Of a stretch of DNA of 64,000 nucleotides, positions 1-7,943 are shown in pieces. Where the stretch lies: assembly GCF_000577275.2 (NCBI RefSeq), contig NZ_HG916852.1:1739001-1803000 (forward strand). The letters are read 5' to 3'. The notes under the pieces are model-generated. The model was not told the origin of the DNA and did not search any database. It saw only the letters and a list, made by a program, of their open reading frames with translations. A program made the translations under genes and the position numbers. Each line of letters starts with the position of its first letter. The first letter of the stretch is position 1. Source of the stretch: Rhizobium favelukesii (GTDB lineage: Bacteria; Pseudomonadota; Alphaproteobacteria; Rhizobiales; Rhizobiaceae).

Positions 1-528
1 TCGCACAACGAGTTCGGCGGCGACGTGACGGGCGCAGACCGATGGGCGCTGCTGCCTGCGGATCCGATGGGCGCGACTGTCCGCAAGATCACGTCGAACG
101 GCCGCTCCCGCATCGTCATCAGGACGCGGTTCACCTACAACCCAAGTCTAAAGGTATCCGAGCGGCGTGTCTCTGGCATTGCCGCCGAGCAGCGTCGGTC
201 CTTCGACGCGCGGTTCCCGGGGATGGAAAGCCTGCCACTGGAATATAGCTGGGCAGGCGCGCTCTGCCTTAGCCGCAACCACGTTCCCGCCTTCGGCGAA
301 GTCGAGGAGGGGCTGTTTTCCGCGTGCTGCGAGAACGGTCTTGGGACCGTCAAGAGCACGCTTGCGGGCATGATGGCTGCAGATCTCGCGGCCGGTGTCG
401 GGAGCCCGGAGCTCGATCAGTACAGGAACCAGCCAGAGCCGAGCAGGCTGCCCCCAGAGCCATTTGCATGGTTGGGGGTCAACTCGGTCATTCGATTTCA
501 GGAATTGCGTGCTGGCCGTGAGGGATGA
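1..528 (+). CDS. FAD-dependent amine/amino-acid oxidoreductase, C-terminal part (5' end outside window)
   Basis: The frame is open from base 1, so the gene starts upstream of the window; about 175 C-terminal residues are visible. The text resembles the DAO-type FAD oxidases (glycine oxidase, gamma-glutamylputrescine oxidase group): a substrate-domain stretch (LPLEYSWAGALCLSRNHVP) followed by the C-terminal FAD-binding loop (CCENGLGTVKSTLAGMMAADL), where these enzymes contact the isoalloxazine ring. It lies about 80 bp upstream of a quaternary-amine ABC transporter on the same strand. I infer that it oxidises the imported compound or a breakdown product. The substrate cannot be told from the sequence. 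Confidence 0.75.
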   Translation, partial: SHNEFGGDVTGADRWALLPADPMGATVRKITSNGRSRIVIRTRFTYNPSLKVSERRVSGIAAEQRRSFDARFPGMESLPLEYSWAGALCLSRNHVPAFGEVEEGLFSACCENGLGTVKSTLAGMMAADLAAGVGSPELDQYRNQPEPSRLPPEPFAWLGVNSVIRFQELRAGREG

Positions 529-608
529 GCCCTCGCCGCGCAATGGTGAAGACTGAGCCTACCGCAAGTCTTCAACGACAATGGGAACGAGAACTAGGAG
601 TAAGAACA

Positions 609-1460
609 ATGAAGACTTTGTGGAAAGCGCTCTGTGCCGCTGCGATGGTCGGCATCAGCATGCTTCCGGCCCGCGCGGAGGAGAAGACCATCAACATGGG
701 CACGCTGTCCTGGGAAGACCTGACGCCCATCACCGGCATCACGAAGAAGGTGCTTGAGGATGCTGGTTATACCGTCAAGGTGACGGAATTCTCCGAGTGG
801 GGTATTGCCTACGCGGCTCTGGCCAAGGGGGACATCCAGGTTCTGGCTTCGCAGACCGATTACGTCGCGCAGGACTACTGGGACAAGAACAAGAACCGTC
901 TCGAGAAGATCTCTCCGGTTTCTCACGGCCTCTACCAGGGCATCGCCGTTCCGAAGTACGTTCCGATCGACTCCCTCGAGCAGCTCAACGAAAATAGCGA
1001 CAAGTTCGGCGGCAAGATTATCGGCATCGAGCCAGGCTCCGGTCTGATGCGTGACTCCTCCAACGCCGTCAAGGACTACGATATAAAGCTGCAGCTCGTC
1101 GAAGGTAGCACTGCGGCGATGACGGCCGCCCTCAAATCGGCATACGATCGCAAGGAGTGGATCGCCGTCACGATCTGGGAACCGTCGTGGATGGTCCAGA
1201 AGTACGCGGTAAAGTATCTCAAGGATCCGAAGGGCATCTTCCCGCCACCGCAAGGCTACTACTGGGTCGGCCAGAAAGGCTTCTCCGAAGAGAACCCGCA
1301 TGCTCGTGAGGTCATGGCAAGCGTCTACGTTCCGATCGCCGACATCACCGCCATCAATGGCGAGGTGAAGGATGGCAAGACTATGGACCAGGCCGTCCAG
1401 GGCTGGGTCGGCGCCCATGCCGACCTGATCAAGCGCTGGGAAAACATCAAGAAGAACTGA
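609..1460 (+). CDS. Glycine betaine/proline-type ABC transporter, periplasmic substrate-binding protein (OpuAC family)
   Basis: A 283-residue protein. The start at 609 is preferred over an in-frame ATG at 525: it follows a GGAG-rich leader and directly opens a signal peptide (MKTLWKALCAAAMVG, cleavage near ARA-EE). The mature part has the OpuAC fold signature: NMGTLSWEDLTPITGITKK near the N-terminus and the aromatic residues typical of betaine cages, including a TIWEPSWM segment near residue 190. It should bind a quaternary amine in the periplasm and hand it to the permeases encoded downstream. A hairpin follows the gene, which often lets the binding protein be made in excess over the membrane parts. 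Confidence 0.9.
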   Translation: MKTLWKALCAAAMVGISMLPARAEEKTINMGTLSWEDLTPITGITKKVLEDAGYTVKVTEFSEWGIAYAALAKGDIQVLASQTDYVAQDYWDKNKNRLEKISPVSHGLYQGIAVPKYVPIDSLEQLNENSDKFGGKIIGIEPGSGLMRDSSNAVKDYDIKLQLVEGSTAAMTAALKSAYDRKEWIAVTIWEPSWMVQKYAVKYLKDPKGIFPPPQGYYWVGQKGFSEENPHAREVMASVYVPIADITAINGEVKDGKTMDQAVQGWVGAHADLIKRWENIKKN

Positions 1461-1467
1461 TCGCTTC

Positions 1468-1492
1468 GGCCGTCCGATGCTGTCGGGCGGCC
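1468..1492 (+). terminator. Intercistronic hairpin after the binding-protein gene
   Basis: GGCCG-T-CCGA pairs with TCGG-G-CGGCC across a five-base loop, eight bases after the stop codon. There is no clear T run, so it is more likely an mRNA-stabilising or partial attenuation hairpin than a full terminator; the operon continues at 1545. Confidence 0.5.
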
Positions 1493-1544
1493 ACCTTCAA
1501 GCCCAACAAGAGAAGCCAGCACCAATTGGCTCGAGGGGATCGCT

Positions 1545-2636
1545 ATGAAAACCGCAAATGCCGATACCAATGAAGTCCTGATTGACTGCCAATCGCTCTG
1601 GAAGGTCTTCGGAGACAAGTCCGCCGCCGCGATGAAATCCATCAACGCGCGGGGACTTGGGAAGAAACAAGTGCTGAAGGAGTACAACTGCGTCGTCGGC
1701 GTGGCGAACGCCAGCCTGCAGGTCCGGCGCGGCGAGATATTCTGCATCATGGGCCTGTCGGGTAGCGGAAAGTCGACGCTTATCCGCCTTCTCAACAAGC
1801 TGATTACACCGAGTTCCGGAAAGGTGCTCGTAAAGGGCAGGGACATTGCGGCGCTGTCGCCGGTCGAGCTCAGGCAAATGCGCGCCATGAACATCGGCAT
1901 GGTGTTTCAAAGCGTTGCCTTGCTTCCGCATCGCACCGTGCTCGAGAACGCTGCCTTCGGACTGGAGGTTCAGGGCATCTCCAAGCTTGAGCGAAACAAA
2001 ACCGCCAAGGCAGCTCTGGAAACGGTAGGCTTGGCGGACTGGGTCGACCGGTACCCGAACGAATTGTCGGGCGGCATGCAGCAACGCGTCGGTCTCGCTC
2101 GTGCCCTTGCGTCCGATCCGGAAATCATCCTGATGGACGAGCCGTTCAGTGCGCTCGATCCGCTCATACGCCGCCAGCTTCAGGACGAGTTCCGGCAGCT
2201 CACGAAGTCGCTGGGCAAGTCCGCCGTCTTCATCACGCACGATCTCGACGAGGCGATCCGGATCGGCGATCGCATCGCCATCATGAAGGATGGCGCCATC
2301 ATCCAGACGGGCACGGCCGAGGAGATCATTCTCAATCCGGCGGACGACTATGTCGCCGAGTTCGTGGCGGGCATATCGCGGCTCCATCTGATCAAGGCCC
2401 ATTCCGTAATGCATAGCGTCACCGAGTTTCAACGCAGTGAGCCCAACTCCGATATCTCTTCGCTGGTGCGCACCACGCCCGACGCTGACATTGACGAACT
2501 GATCACCCTCACCATGCAGTCGGACCGCGACGCGATCGCCGTCGTCGACAACGACCAGGTCGTCGGCGTGGTCACGCCCCGCGGCCTCCTCATGGGCGTC
2601 AAGGGAACTTCCAACAACGATCGTGCGGCCGCCTGA
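1545..2636 (+). CDS. Glycine betaine/proline-type ABC transporter, ATP-binding protein (ProV/OpuAA family)
   Basis: A 363-residue ATPase. Walker A (GLSGSGKSTLIRLLN) lies near residue 70, the signature motif LSGGMQQRVGLARAL near 180, and Walker B (IILMDEPFSALDPL) follows, with the H-loop in VFITHDLDEA. An N-terminal segment before the core (WKVFGDKSAAAMKSINARG) and a C-terminal extension with a single CBS-like repeat (DRDAIAVVDNDQVVGVVT) are typical of the ProV/OpuAA class, in which the CBS part senses osmotic state. Only one such repeat is evident, so osmosensing may be weak or absent, consistent with a catabolic role. GAGGGG lies just upstream of the ATG. The permeases follow. Confidence 0.93.
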   Translation: MKTANADTNEVLIDCQSLWKVFGDKSAAAMKSINARGLGKKQVLKEYNCVVGVANASLQVRRGEIFCIMGLSGSGKSTLIRLLNKLITPSSGKVLVKGRDIAALSPVELRQMRAMNIGMVFQSVALLPHRTVLENAAFGLEVQGISKLERNKTAKAALETVGLADWVDRYPNELSGGMQQRVGLARALASDPEIILMDEPFSALDPLIRRQLQDEFRQLTKSLGKSAVFITHDLDEAIRIGDRIAIMKDGAIIQTGTAEEIILNPADDYVAEFVAGISRLHLIKAHSVMHSVTEFQRSEPNSDISSLVRTTPDADIDELITLTMQSDRDAIAVVDNDQVVGVVTPRGLLMGVKGTSNNDRAAA

Positions 2637-2659
2637 CCGCTGAACGGGAGCTGAGTGAC

Positions 2660-3508
2660 ATGGACATTTCAAGCTTCACCGACACCTTCGACGAATGGAC
2701 CGACGCAGCGCTTGAATGGGTAGGCGACAACGGCGAATCCCTTTTCGACTATGTCAGATGGGTTCTCGAGGGGCTTTACGATGGAATTCTCTGGCTTCTT
2801 GAACTCCCGCCGTTCTATGTCGTTGCGATCGTCGTGGCACTGCTTGGATGGCGAGTCGTCAATGCTTGGTTCGCTATCTTGAGCGGCGTCGCACTGATGC
2901 TCTGCTTCTCGATGGGCCTCTGGTCAGAGACGATGAGCACCCTCGCGCTTGTCCTAACGGCGACGGTGCTGGCGCTGGCGATCGGTATCCCGATCGGGAT
3001 CGCGGCAGGTTTCTTCACGGCGCTGGATCGCTTCATGGAACCGGGCCTCGATCTGATCCAGACGCTTCCGCCTTACATCTACCTTCTACCGGCGATCGCC
3101 TTGCTCGGATATGGCCCCGCAACTGCCTTGATTGCCACCGTCGTGGTTGCAATGCCGCCGGCGATCCGGTTGACGTCGCTTGGCATTCGCATGACGCCGA
3201 AGGCGTTCATCGAATTGGGAGAAGCGAGCGGTATCACGCCAGGCCAGATGTTCTTCAAGATCCGCCTGCCGTTTGCCCTTCCCAGCATCATGGCTGGCAT
3301 CAACCAGAGCCTGATGATGGCGTTCGGAATGGTTGTCATTGCCGGGATTGTTGGATCAGGCGGTCTTGGAGAGACGATCTATGGCGCGATCCGGACGCTC
3401 GACATCGCGACGTCTATCAACGGGGCGATCGCAATCGTCGTCCTGACAATGGTGCTCGACCGCATAACGCAGAGCGCGGCCCGGCTTGGAACAGGGAGGC
3501 AGTCATGA
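2660..3508 (+). CDS. Quaternary-amine ABC transporter permease 1 (ProW/OpuAB family)
   Basis: A 282-residue integral membrane protein with about six hydrophobic segments. It starts with a soluble N-terminal tail and then WLLELPPFYVVAIVVALLGW. The cytoplasmic coupling loop (ELGEASGITPGQMFFKIRLP) is the EAA motif that docks on the ATPase. The last codons overlap the start of the next permease (ATGA), which points to translational coupling and to a heterodimeric membrane channel. ProW-type proteins are usually longer because of a bigger N-terminal tail; this one is of the short form. Confidence 0.92.
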   Translation: MDISSFTDTFDEWTDAALEWVGDNGESLFDYVRWVLEGLYDGILWLLELPPFYVVAIVVALLGWRVVNAWFAILSGVALMLCFSMGLWSETMSTLALVLTATVLALAIGIPIGIAAGFFTALDRFMEPGLDLIQTLPPYIYLLPAIALLGYGPATALIATVVVAMPPAIRLTSLGIRMTPKAFIELGEASGITPGQMFFKIRLPFALPSIMAGINQSLMMAFGMVVIAGIVGSGGLGETIYGAIRTLDIATSINGAIAIVVLTMVLDRITQSAARLGTGRQS

Positions 3509-4356
3509 ATCCTTCGATCTTGCAGTTTTCGCCAGGTGCTCTTCTTGCTCCGGCGGTTGATTGGTTGAACACGAACCTGCATCCACTGTTCTCTGCGATC
3601 AGCTATGTAGTGGAGGCCGTCCTGTCGGCGATCGAGGCCGCGCTACTTTCAGTGCCGCCCTATGCCCTTATTGCGATCGTCGTCCTTGCGGCCTTCTTTG
3701 CGGTGAATCTTCGAGCGGCAATCCTCGCGGGCCTCTGCCTGGGATTTTGCCTGATCGTCGGGTTGTGGACGGCGTCGATGCAGACGATTGCGCTCGTGAC
3801 CGTTGGCGTTTTGATCTCCGTCCTGATCGCGTTTCCCATCGGTGTCCTCTGCTCGCGCCACAAGACGCTTGAAGCCGTTGTGCGACCAGTCCTCGACGTT
3901 ATGCAGACTGTGCCGCCGTGGGTCTACCTGATCCCCGCGGTGATGATCTTCAGCCTCGGGCGCGTCCCGGCGATCATCGCCACGATCGTCTACGGCATTC
4001 CCCCGATGCTGCGACTGACAACATTGGCGTTCAACCAGGTGCCGCGCGAGTTCATCGAGCTTGGCAACGCGATCGGCGCCCATCCTCGTTCGGTGCTTTG
4101 GAAGATAGAAATCCCGCTGGCCAAGCAAACGCTGATGGTCGGCCTCAATCAATGCATTCTGCTTTCGCTGGCCATGGTCGTTCTGGCAGGTCTGGTAGGG
4201 GCGGGTGGACTTGGTGCCGAGGTGACACGTGGTCTGACCCGTATGGAAATGGGCTTGGGCTTGCGCGCGGGGCTCGCAATCGTCGCAGTCGCGCTCCTGC
4301 TCGACCGGCTGAGCCGCGGTCTTCTCAATCGCGACGGGGCGCTTCGGACGGCCTGA
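3505..4356 (+). CDS. Quaternary-amine ABC transporter permease 2 (ProW/OpuAB family)
   Basis: A 283-residue permease. The reading frame is open from 2848, but the real start is the ATG at 3505 that overlaps the stop of permease 1 as ATGA. It has the same architecture as its neighbour (LLSVPPYALIAIVVLAAFF, then the transport core) and its own coupling loop (ELGNAIGAHPRSVLWKIEIP). Two different permeases in tandem suggest a heterodimer, which differs from the single ProW of the classic ProU system. The upstream ATPase and binding protein complete the importer. Confidence 0.92.
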   Translation: MNPSILQFSPGALLAPAVDWLNTNLHPLFSAISYVVEAVLSAIEAALLSVPPYALIAIVVLAAFFAVNLRAAILAGLCLGFCLIVGLWTASMQTIALVTVGVLISVLIAFPIGVLCSRHKTLEAVVRPVLDVMQTVPPWVYLIPAVMIFSLGRVPAIIATIVYGIPPMLRLTTLAFNQVPREFIELGNAIGAHPRSVLWKIEIPLAKQTLMVGLNQCILLSLAMVVLAGLVGAGGLGAEVTRGLTRMEMGLGLRAGLAIVAVALLLDRLSRGLLNRDGALRTA

Positions 4357-4371
4357 CTTGAGGAGACGTAT

Positions 4372-5379
4372 ATGAGAAACAGCTTTTTCTGCATCGACGC
4401 GCGCACCTGTGGAAACCCGGTGCGTCTCGTTGCCGGCGGGGCGCCGTTGCTACCGCATGCTCCCATGGGCGAGAGGCGCGAATTTTTTGTCCGCGACCAC
4501 GACTGGGTCCGAAGGGCCTTGATGTTCGAGCCCAGAGGACATGACATCATGTCGGGAGCAATCATCTACCCTGCCTATCGGGATGACTGCGACTTCGCAG
4601 TCCTCTTCGTCGAGGTGAGCGGCTGCCTTCCGATGTGCGGTGCTGGAACGATCGGCGTCGTGACGGCCGCGATCGAGGAGGGCCTGGTGAAGCCCCGCAC
4701 ATCGGGGCGTGTTCCCATCGAAACCCCCGCAGGACGAGTCGATGTGAGCGGGTATGTGGACTCGGTGCGCCTCTATAATGTGCCCAGTTACCTGTACGAA
4801 GCGGATGTCGACGTGGATGTGCCTGGAATGGGGCGCGGAGGCAACTACTACGTCGTCGTGGAGCCTCAGGAGAACTGGAGCGGCCTCGACGGTATGACCG
4901 CGGCCGAGATTGTCGGCTTCAGCGGGAGGCTCCGGGACGCGCTCGCGGACATCTGCGACCCGGTTCATCCCGACGACGAAAGGATTGGCGGCGTCCATCA
5001 CGCCATTTGGTGTGATCAACCCGTCAATGGGCGCTCCGATGGACGTTGCGCGGTGTTCTATGGAGACAAGGCGATCGACCGGTCGCCTAGTGGAACCGGC
5101 ACCTCGGCACGTATGGCCCAACTTCATGGAAAGGGGCGGCTTGCGGTCGGCGCAAGCTACCGGCATGAAAGCCTGATTGGCACGGTCTTCGAAGGTAGGG
5201 TCGAAGCGGATGCCGACGTAGGTTCCGATAATGGAATCCTTCCGAGCATTGGCGGCTGGGCGCGAGTCATCGGCCACAACGCGATCTTCGTCGATGACCG
5301 GGATCCGCTTGCCCACGGCTTCCAGATCCAAGTGAATATCACGCTCCACCAGACAGGAGACCATCAAGATGAGACCTGA
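4372..5379 (+). CDS. Proline racemase / hydroxyproline epimerase family enzyme with a Cys-to-Ser change in the second active-site motif
   Basis: A 335-residue member of the proline racemase superfamily (4-hydroxyproline 2-epimerase, trans-3-hydroxyproline dehydratase). The N-terminus (FFCIDARTCGNPVRLVAGG) and the first catalytic motif (PMCGAGTIG, with its Cys) are intact. The second motif reads DRSPSGTGTSARMA, where classical racemases and epimerases have Cys at the position of the Ser after Pro. The enzymes use one acid/base residue on each face of the substrate, so this change could alter stereochemistry or favour dehydration. It follows the transporter by 15 bp with GAGGAG before the ATG and overlaps the regulator gene by 11 bp. 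The likely substrate is a proline or hydroxyproline derivative. Confidence 0.85.
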   Translation: MRNSFFCIDARTCGNPVRLVAGGAPLLPHAPMGERREFFVRDHDWVRRALMFEPRGHDIMSGAIIYPAYRDDCDFAVLFVEVSGCLPMCGAGTIGVVTAAIEEGLVKPRTSGRVPIETPAGRVDVSGYVDSVRLYNVPSYLYEADVDVDVPGMGRGGNYYVVVEPQENWSGLDGMTAAEIVGFSGRLRDALADICDPVHPDDERIGGVHHAIWCDQPVNGRSDGRCAVFYGDKAIDRSPSGTGTSARMAQLHGKGRLAVGASYRHESLIGTVFEGRVEADADVGSDNGILPSIGGWARVIGHNAIFVDDRDPLAHGFQIQVNITLHQTGDHQDET

Positions 5380-6379
5380 GGATTTTCGATCCGGAGAGGC
5401 TGCTGCGACCCCTAAGCAGCTCAGAGTCGGATTCGTCCTGGCACGGTCGTTCACTCTTTCGGCCTTTGCGCTGTTCGTTGACACCCTGCGTCTCGCAAGC
5501 GACGAGTTCGATCGATCCGGGCGTGTGCTCGCCGACTGGCAGGTACTCGGCAGCACGCGCCACCTCATCGCATCGAGTTGCGGCGTCCAGGTGGCGCCAA
5601 CTTCTGACTTCGTTGATCCATCCCGGTTCGACTACATCGTGGTTGTCGGTGGTTTGCTGACGGTTGAACGGCCGGTGGACCTGGAGACGGTCGTGTTCTT
5701 GAAACGTGCTTCGTCACAGGGCGTGCCGTTGATCGGAATTTGCACTGGAACCTTTATTCTTGCCGACGCCGGATTGATGGCAAGCCACCAGACCTGCGTG
5801 AGCTGGCTTCACGCAAAGGCCTACAAGGAGCGATTTCCCGGCCTTCCGGTGCGATCGGACCGGTTGTTCAATCTCGATCGGCGGCGTGGATCCTGCGCGG
5901 GCGGAAGCAGCGCGGCGGACATGGCAGCGCTGCTCGTGCGGCGCTACATCAGCCGGGAGGCCGAGCGTAATGCATTGGAAGTCCTGCAGATTGAAAAGGC
6001 TCGGTCGCCCGGAGACGTGCAGCCCCGCAGGCCGCTCCACGAGAATTACGACGACGACCGCGTAAGAGCCGTCATGATCACCATGGAACAAAACATGGAA
6101 GACGGCATATCCATACCGGCTCTTGCATCGTCCGTTGGGCTCTCACGGCGGCAGCTCGAACGGGTTTTCTTGGAGAAGGCCGGGATGTCACCGGCTCAAG
6201 CCTATAAACGTGTGCGAATGGAGAGAGCGAAAGTCTTGCTTGCCCGCTCGAAGCTTCCGATGATCGAGATCGCCCTCGATGTCGGCTTCGAGAACGCCTC
6301 CCACTTCGCGCGCGCCTTCAAGCGGATCTTCGGGGCGACACCCTCGCAGGTGCGCGCGACCTCGGCGCGAGCTCATTAG
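5369..6379 (+). CDS. GlxA/GbdR-type transcriptional regulator (DJ-1/PfpI-like domain plus AraC HTH)
   Basis: A 336-residue regulator. Residues of about 20-190 form a DJ-1/PfpI-like sensor (LIGICTGTFILADAGLM contains the nucleophile-elbow Cys of that fold). Residues of about 225-330 are an AraC-type double helix-turn-helix (ASSVGLSRRQLERVFLEKAG, then IALDVGFENASHFARAFKR). Proteins of this architecture (GbdR, CdhR, ArgR of pseudomonads) activate betaine, carnitine and arginine catabolism in response to the substrate. Its ATG lies inside the end of the epimerase gene, so it is co-translated with the pathway it probably controls. The effector is inferred to be the imported quaternary amine. Confidence 0.9.
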   Translation: MRPEDFRSGEAAATPKQLRVGFVLARSFTLSAFALFVDTLRLASDEFDRSGRVLADWQVLGSTRHLIASSCGVQVAPTSDFVDPSRFDYIVVVGGLLTVERPVDLETVVFLKRASSQGVPLIGICTGTFILADAGLMASHQTCVSWLHAKAYKERFPGLPVRSDRLFNLDRRRGSCAGGSSAADMAALLVRRYISREAERNALEVLQIEKARSPGDVQPRRPLHENYDDDRVRAVMITMEQNMEDGISIPALASSVGLSRRQLERVFLEKAGMSPAQAYKRVRMERAKVLLARSKLPMIEIALDVGFENASHFARAFKRIFGATPSQVRATSARAH

Positions 6380-6381
6380 AC

Positions 6382-7122
6382 ATGCGATCGGTAGGAGTGA
6401 TCAGAGAGCTCTGGCGCTATCCAGTCAGCTCACTAACCGGCGAAATGGTCGACGCAGTCAAGGTGTCCGGTGACGGAATGGACGGCGACCGGCGATATGC
6501 ACTCGTCGACGTTTCGACGGGCGTCGTTGCCCATCCCGAGCGCGACAAGCGTTGGCAAAAGTCCGTTTATGTGAAGTCACGGACGGCGACGGACGGCACC
6601 GTCGAGATACAAGTGCCCGGTCATCAATGGCTCCCCGTCGATGAACCACAGCTCGCGGGCGGCCTAACGGCGTTCTTCGAGTTCGACGTGGCCGTGAGGC
6701 CTTATGAGCGCTCTGCGCACGAGAGCGCCGAGACGATCTTCGCGGTCGATAGGTACGAGGTGTCTCCTCTTCACCTGCTGACGAGCGCGTCGGTCGACCA
6801 TCTGCAGTCGCTTCATCCGGCCGGTAGTCCCGACCGGCGGAGATTTCGCCCGAACATCTTTATGGAAGCGAAGGCCGGTATCAGCGGCTTTGCTGAACTA
6901 AGCTGGATCGGCGCGCCGATCCAGCTTGGCGAAATAACCGGAAAAGTGATCGCGCCGACGAAGCGATGCGGGTTCACCATCATTGCTCAGGAAGGACTGG
7001 AGAGCGATCCGGAAATCCTTCGAAGTGTGATGAAGTTCGGCAATCGAAACATGGGTGTCTACTGCCGCCCGAGCCAAGAGGGGTTGCTCCGGGTAGGAGA
7101 TGTCGTGTCGCTCTCAGCGTGA
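6382..7122 (+). CDS. MOSC domain-containing protein with N-terminal beta-barrel domain
   Basis: A 246-residue protein. The first third is a MOSC N-terminal barrel (ELWRYPVSSLTGEMVDAVKV, then DGDRRYALVD). The rest is a MOSC domain with RRFRPNIFME and the single conserved Cys in PTKRCGFTII, where molybdenum cofactor or a sulfur species is held in this superfamily. It starts two bases after the regulator stop, so it is the last gene of the operon. MOSC proteins act in molybdenum-dependent reduction of N-hydroxylated compounds or in sulfur transfer. Which applies here is unknown; no 2Fe-2S partner domain is fused. Confidence 0.85.
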   Translation: MRSVGVIRELWRYPVSSLTGEMVDAVKVSGDGMDGDRRYALVDVSTGVVAHPERDKRWQKSVYVKSRTATDGTVEIQVPGHQWLPVDEPQLAGGLTAFFEFDVAVRPYERSAHESAETIFAVDRYEVSPLHLLTSASVDHLQSLHPAGSPDRRRFRPNIFMEAKAGISGFAELSWIGAPIQLGEITGKVIAPTKRCGFTIIAQEGLESDPEILRSVMKFGNRNMGVYCRPSQEGLLRVGDVVSLSA

Positions 7123-7228
7123 CGTCGTCGCAACTGGTTCGATGCCGGCTTCCTTCAAGGCTGCAAGCAGCGCCACAGGCACCTCGATCTCGCCAAGTTG
7201 ATCGTCGTCGACGTCTTGTCTGGGAACG
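7123..7228. other. Degenerate stretch after the catabolic operon
   Basis: No intact gene. On the minus strand, about 7118-7215 encodes a plausible protein tail (QLGEIEVPVALLAALKEAGI) that ends in a stop but has no start, because its frame is broken upstream. I read it as the 3' stump of a lost gene. Confidence 0.4.
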
Positions 7229-7537
7229 GTGACACCGGGCAGACCCCGGCGATATTGGGAACCCTTCTATCTCGACCGTGATCAACTGTGCGATTGCCTA
7301 TGCCGACGCTTAACCGCAAAGCATCGAGGCGAGATCAATCAGGGAGACCACGGAGCGGTGGTCAAGCTTCTTCGTGCCGCGCTTGGCAACGAGCTGCCGA
7401 ACCGTCAGGAAGCGAATCTCAAGGCGCTTCTGGAGCAGAAGGACGAGCTGCAATACGAATCGCGGGACGATGCCGAGCGTGCTCTCGAGCGGCTGGAGGA
7501 GTTCGTCGCCTGGGCTGAAACTCAGCTTCTGAAATAA
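7229..7537 (+). pseudogene. HEPN-like domain protein, probable remnant
   Basis: The last 70 or so residues of this frame are helical and charged (LEQKDELQYESRDDAERALE, then RLEEFVAWAETQL) and look like the C-terminal half of a HEPN-fold protein of the nucleotidyltransferase-partner type. The first 30 residues are Cys- and Arg-rich and do not fit, so the 5' end has probably been replaced or frameshifted. No partner nucleotidyltransferase gene is seen. Assignment rests on the helical pattern only. Confidence 0.35.
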
Positions 7538-7634
7538 TGTCCGCTGCCCATCGAATAGCGGAAATCTACCAATTAGAGAGGTTGCGGTCAGCTCTCCGAG
7601 GGCGACGCAAACCGGAATCGGGTTTGCAGGTTGG

Positions 7635-7943
7635 GTGAGCGCTCTGCGGGACGCGAGACGCACGGATGCGTCCATATTCCCTGCTTCGATGGACCACAGC
7701 ATTTACTTCGGTTCTCCCATCTGGCTCTACAGCCCCGCTCCTCCAATTTGGGAATTCATCAAAAGCAACGATCTTTCAGGGAAGAAAGTTGTCCTGTTCA
7801 ATTTGATGAACAGCAAGTTCGACCAGAAATATATAGACGAACCTGCGGAATTGGTGAGGCAGAAGGGCGGTTCGTCGATCGTGAAGAACTCGCTATCAGA
7901 CATTGAGCTGCGGTATCGATCGGCTCTGGGACGTGGAGATTAG
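7635..7943 (+). pseudogene. Flavodoxin-fold NAD(P)H dehydrogenase/flavodoxin remnant cut by an IS
   Basis: Residues of about 17-75 read as the central part of a flavodoxin-like protein: SIYFGSPIWLYSPAPPIWEF is the segment around the flavin and is followed by LSGKKVVLFNLMNSKFDQKY. The N-terminal FMN-phosphate loop is missing, and after IVKNSLSDIE the frame runs into the neighbouring IS5-type element. Both ends are therefore lost and the product cannot be functional. Confidence 0.6.

Noticed and set aside
594..1418. Long minus-strand frame opposite the binding-protein gene
   Set aside because: Antisense to a clear OpuAC-type gene; no domain and no start signal.
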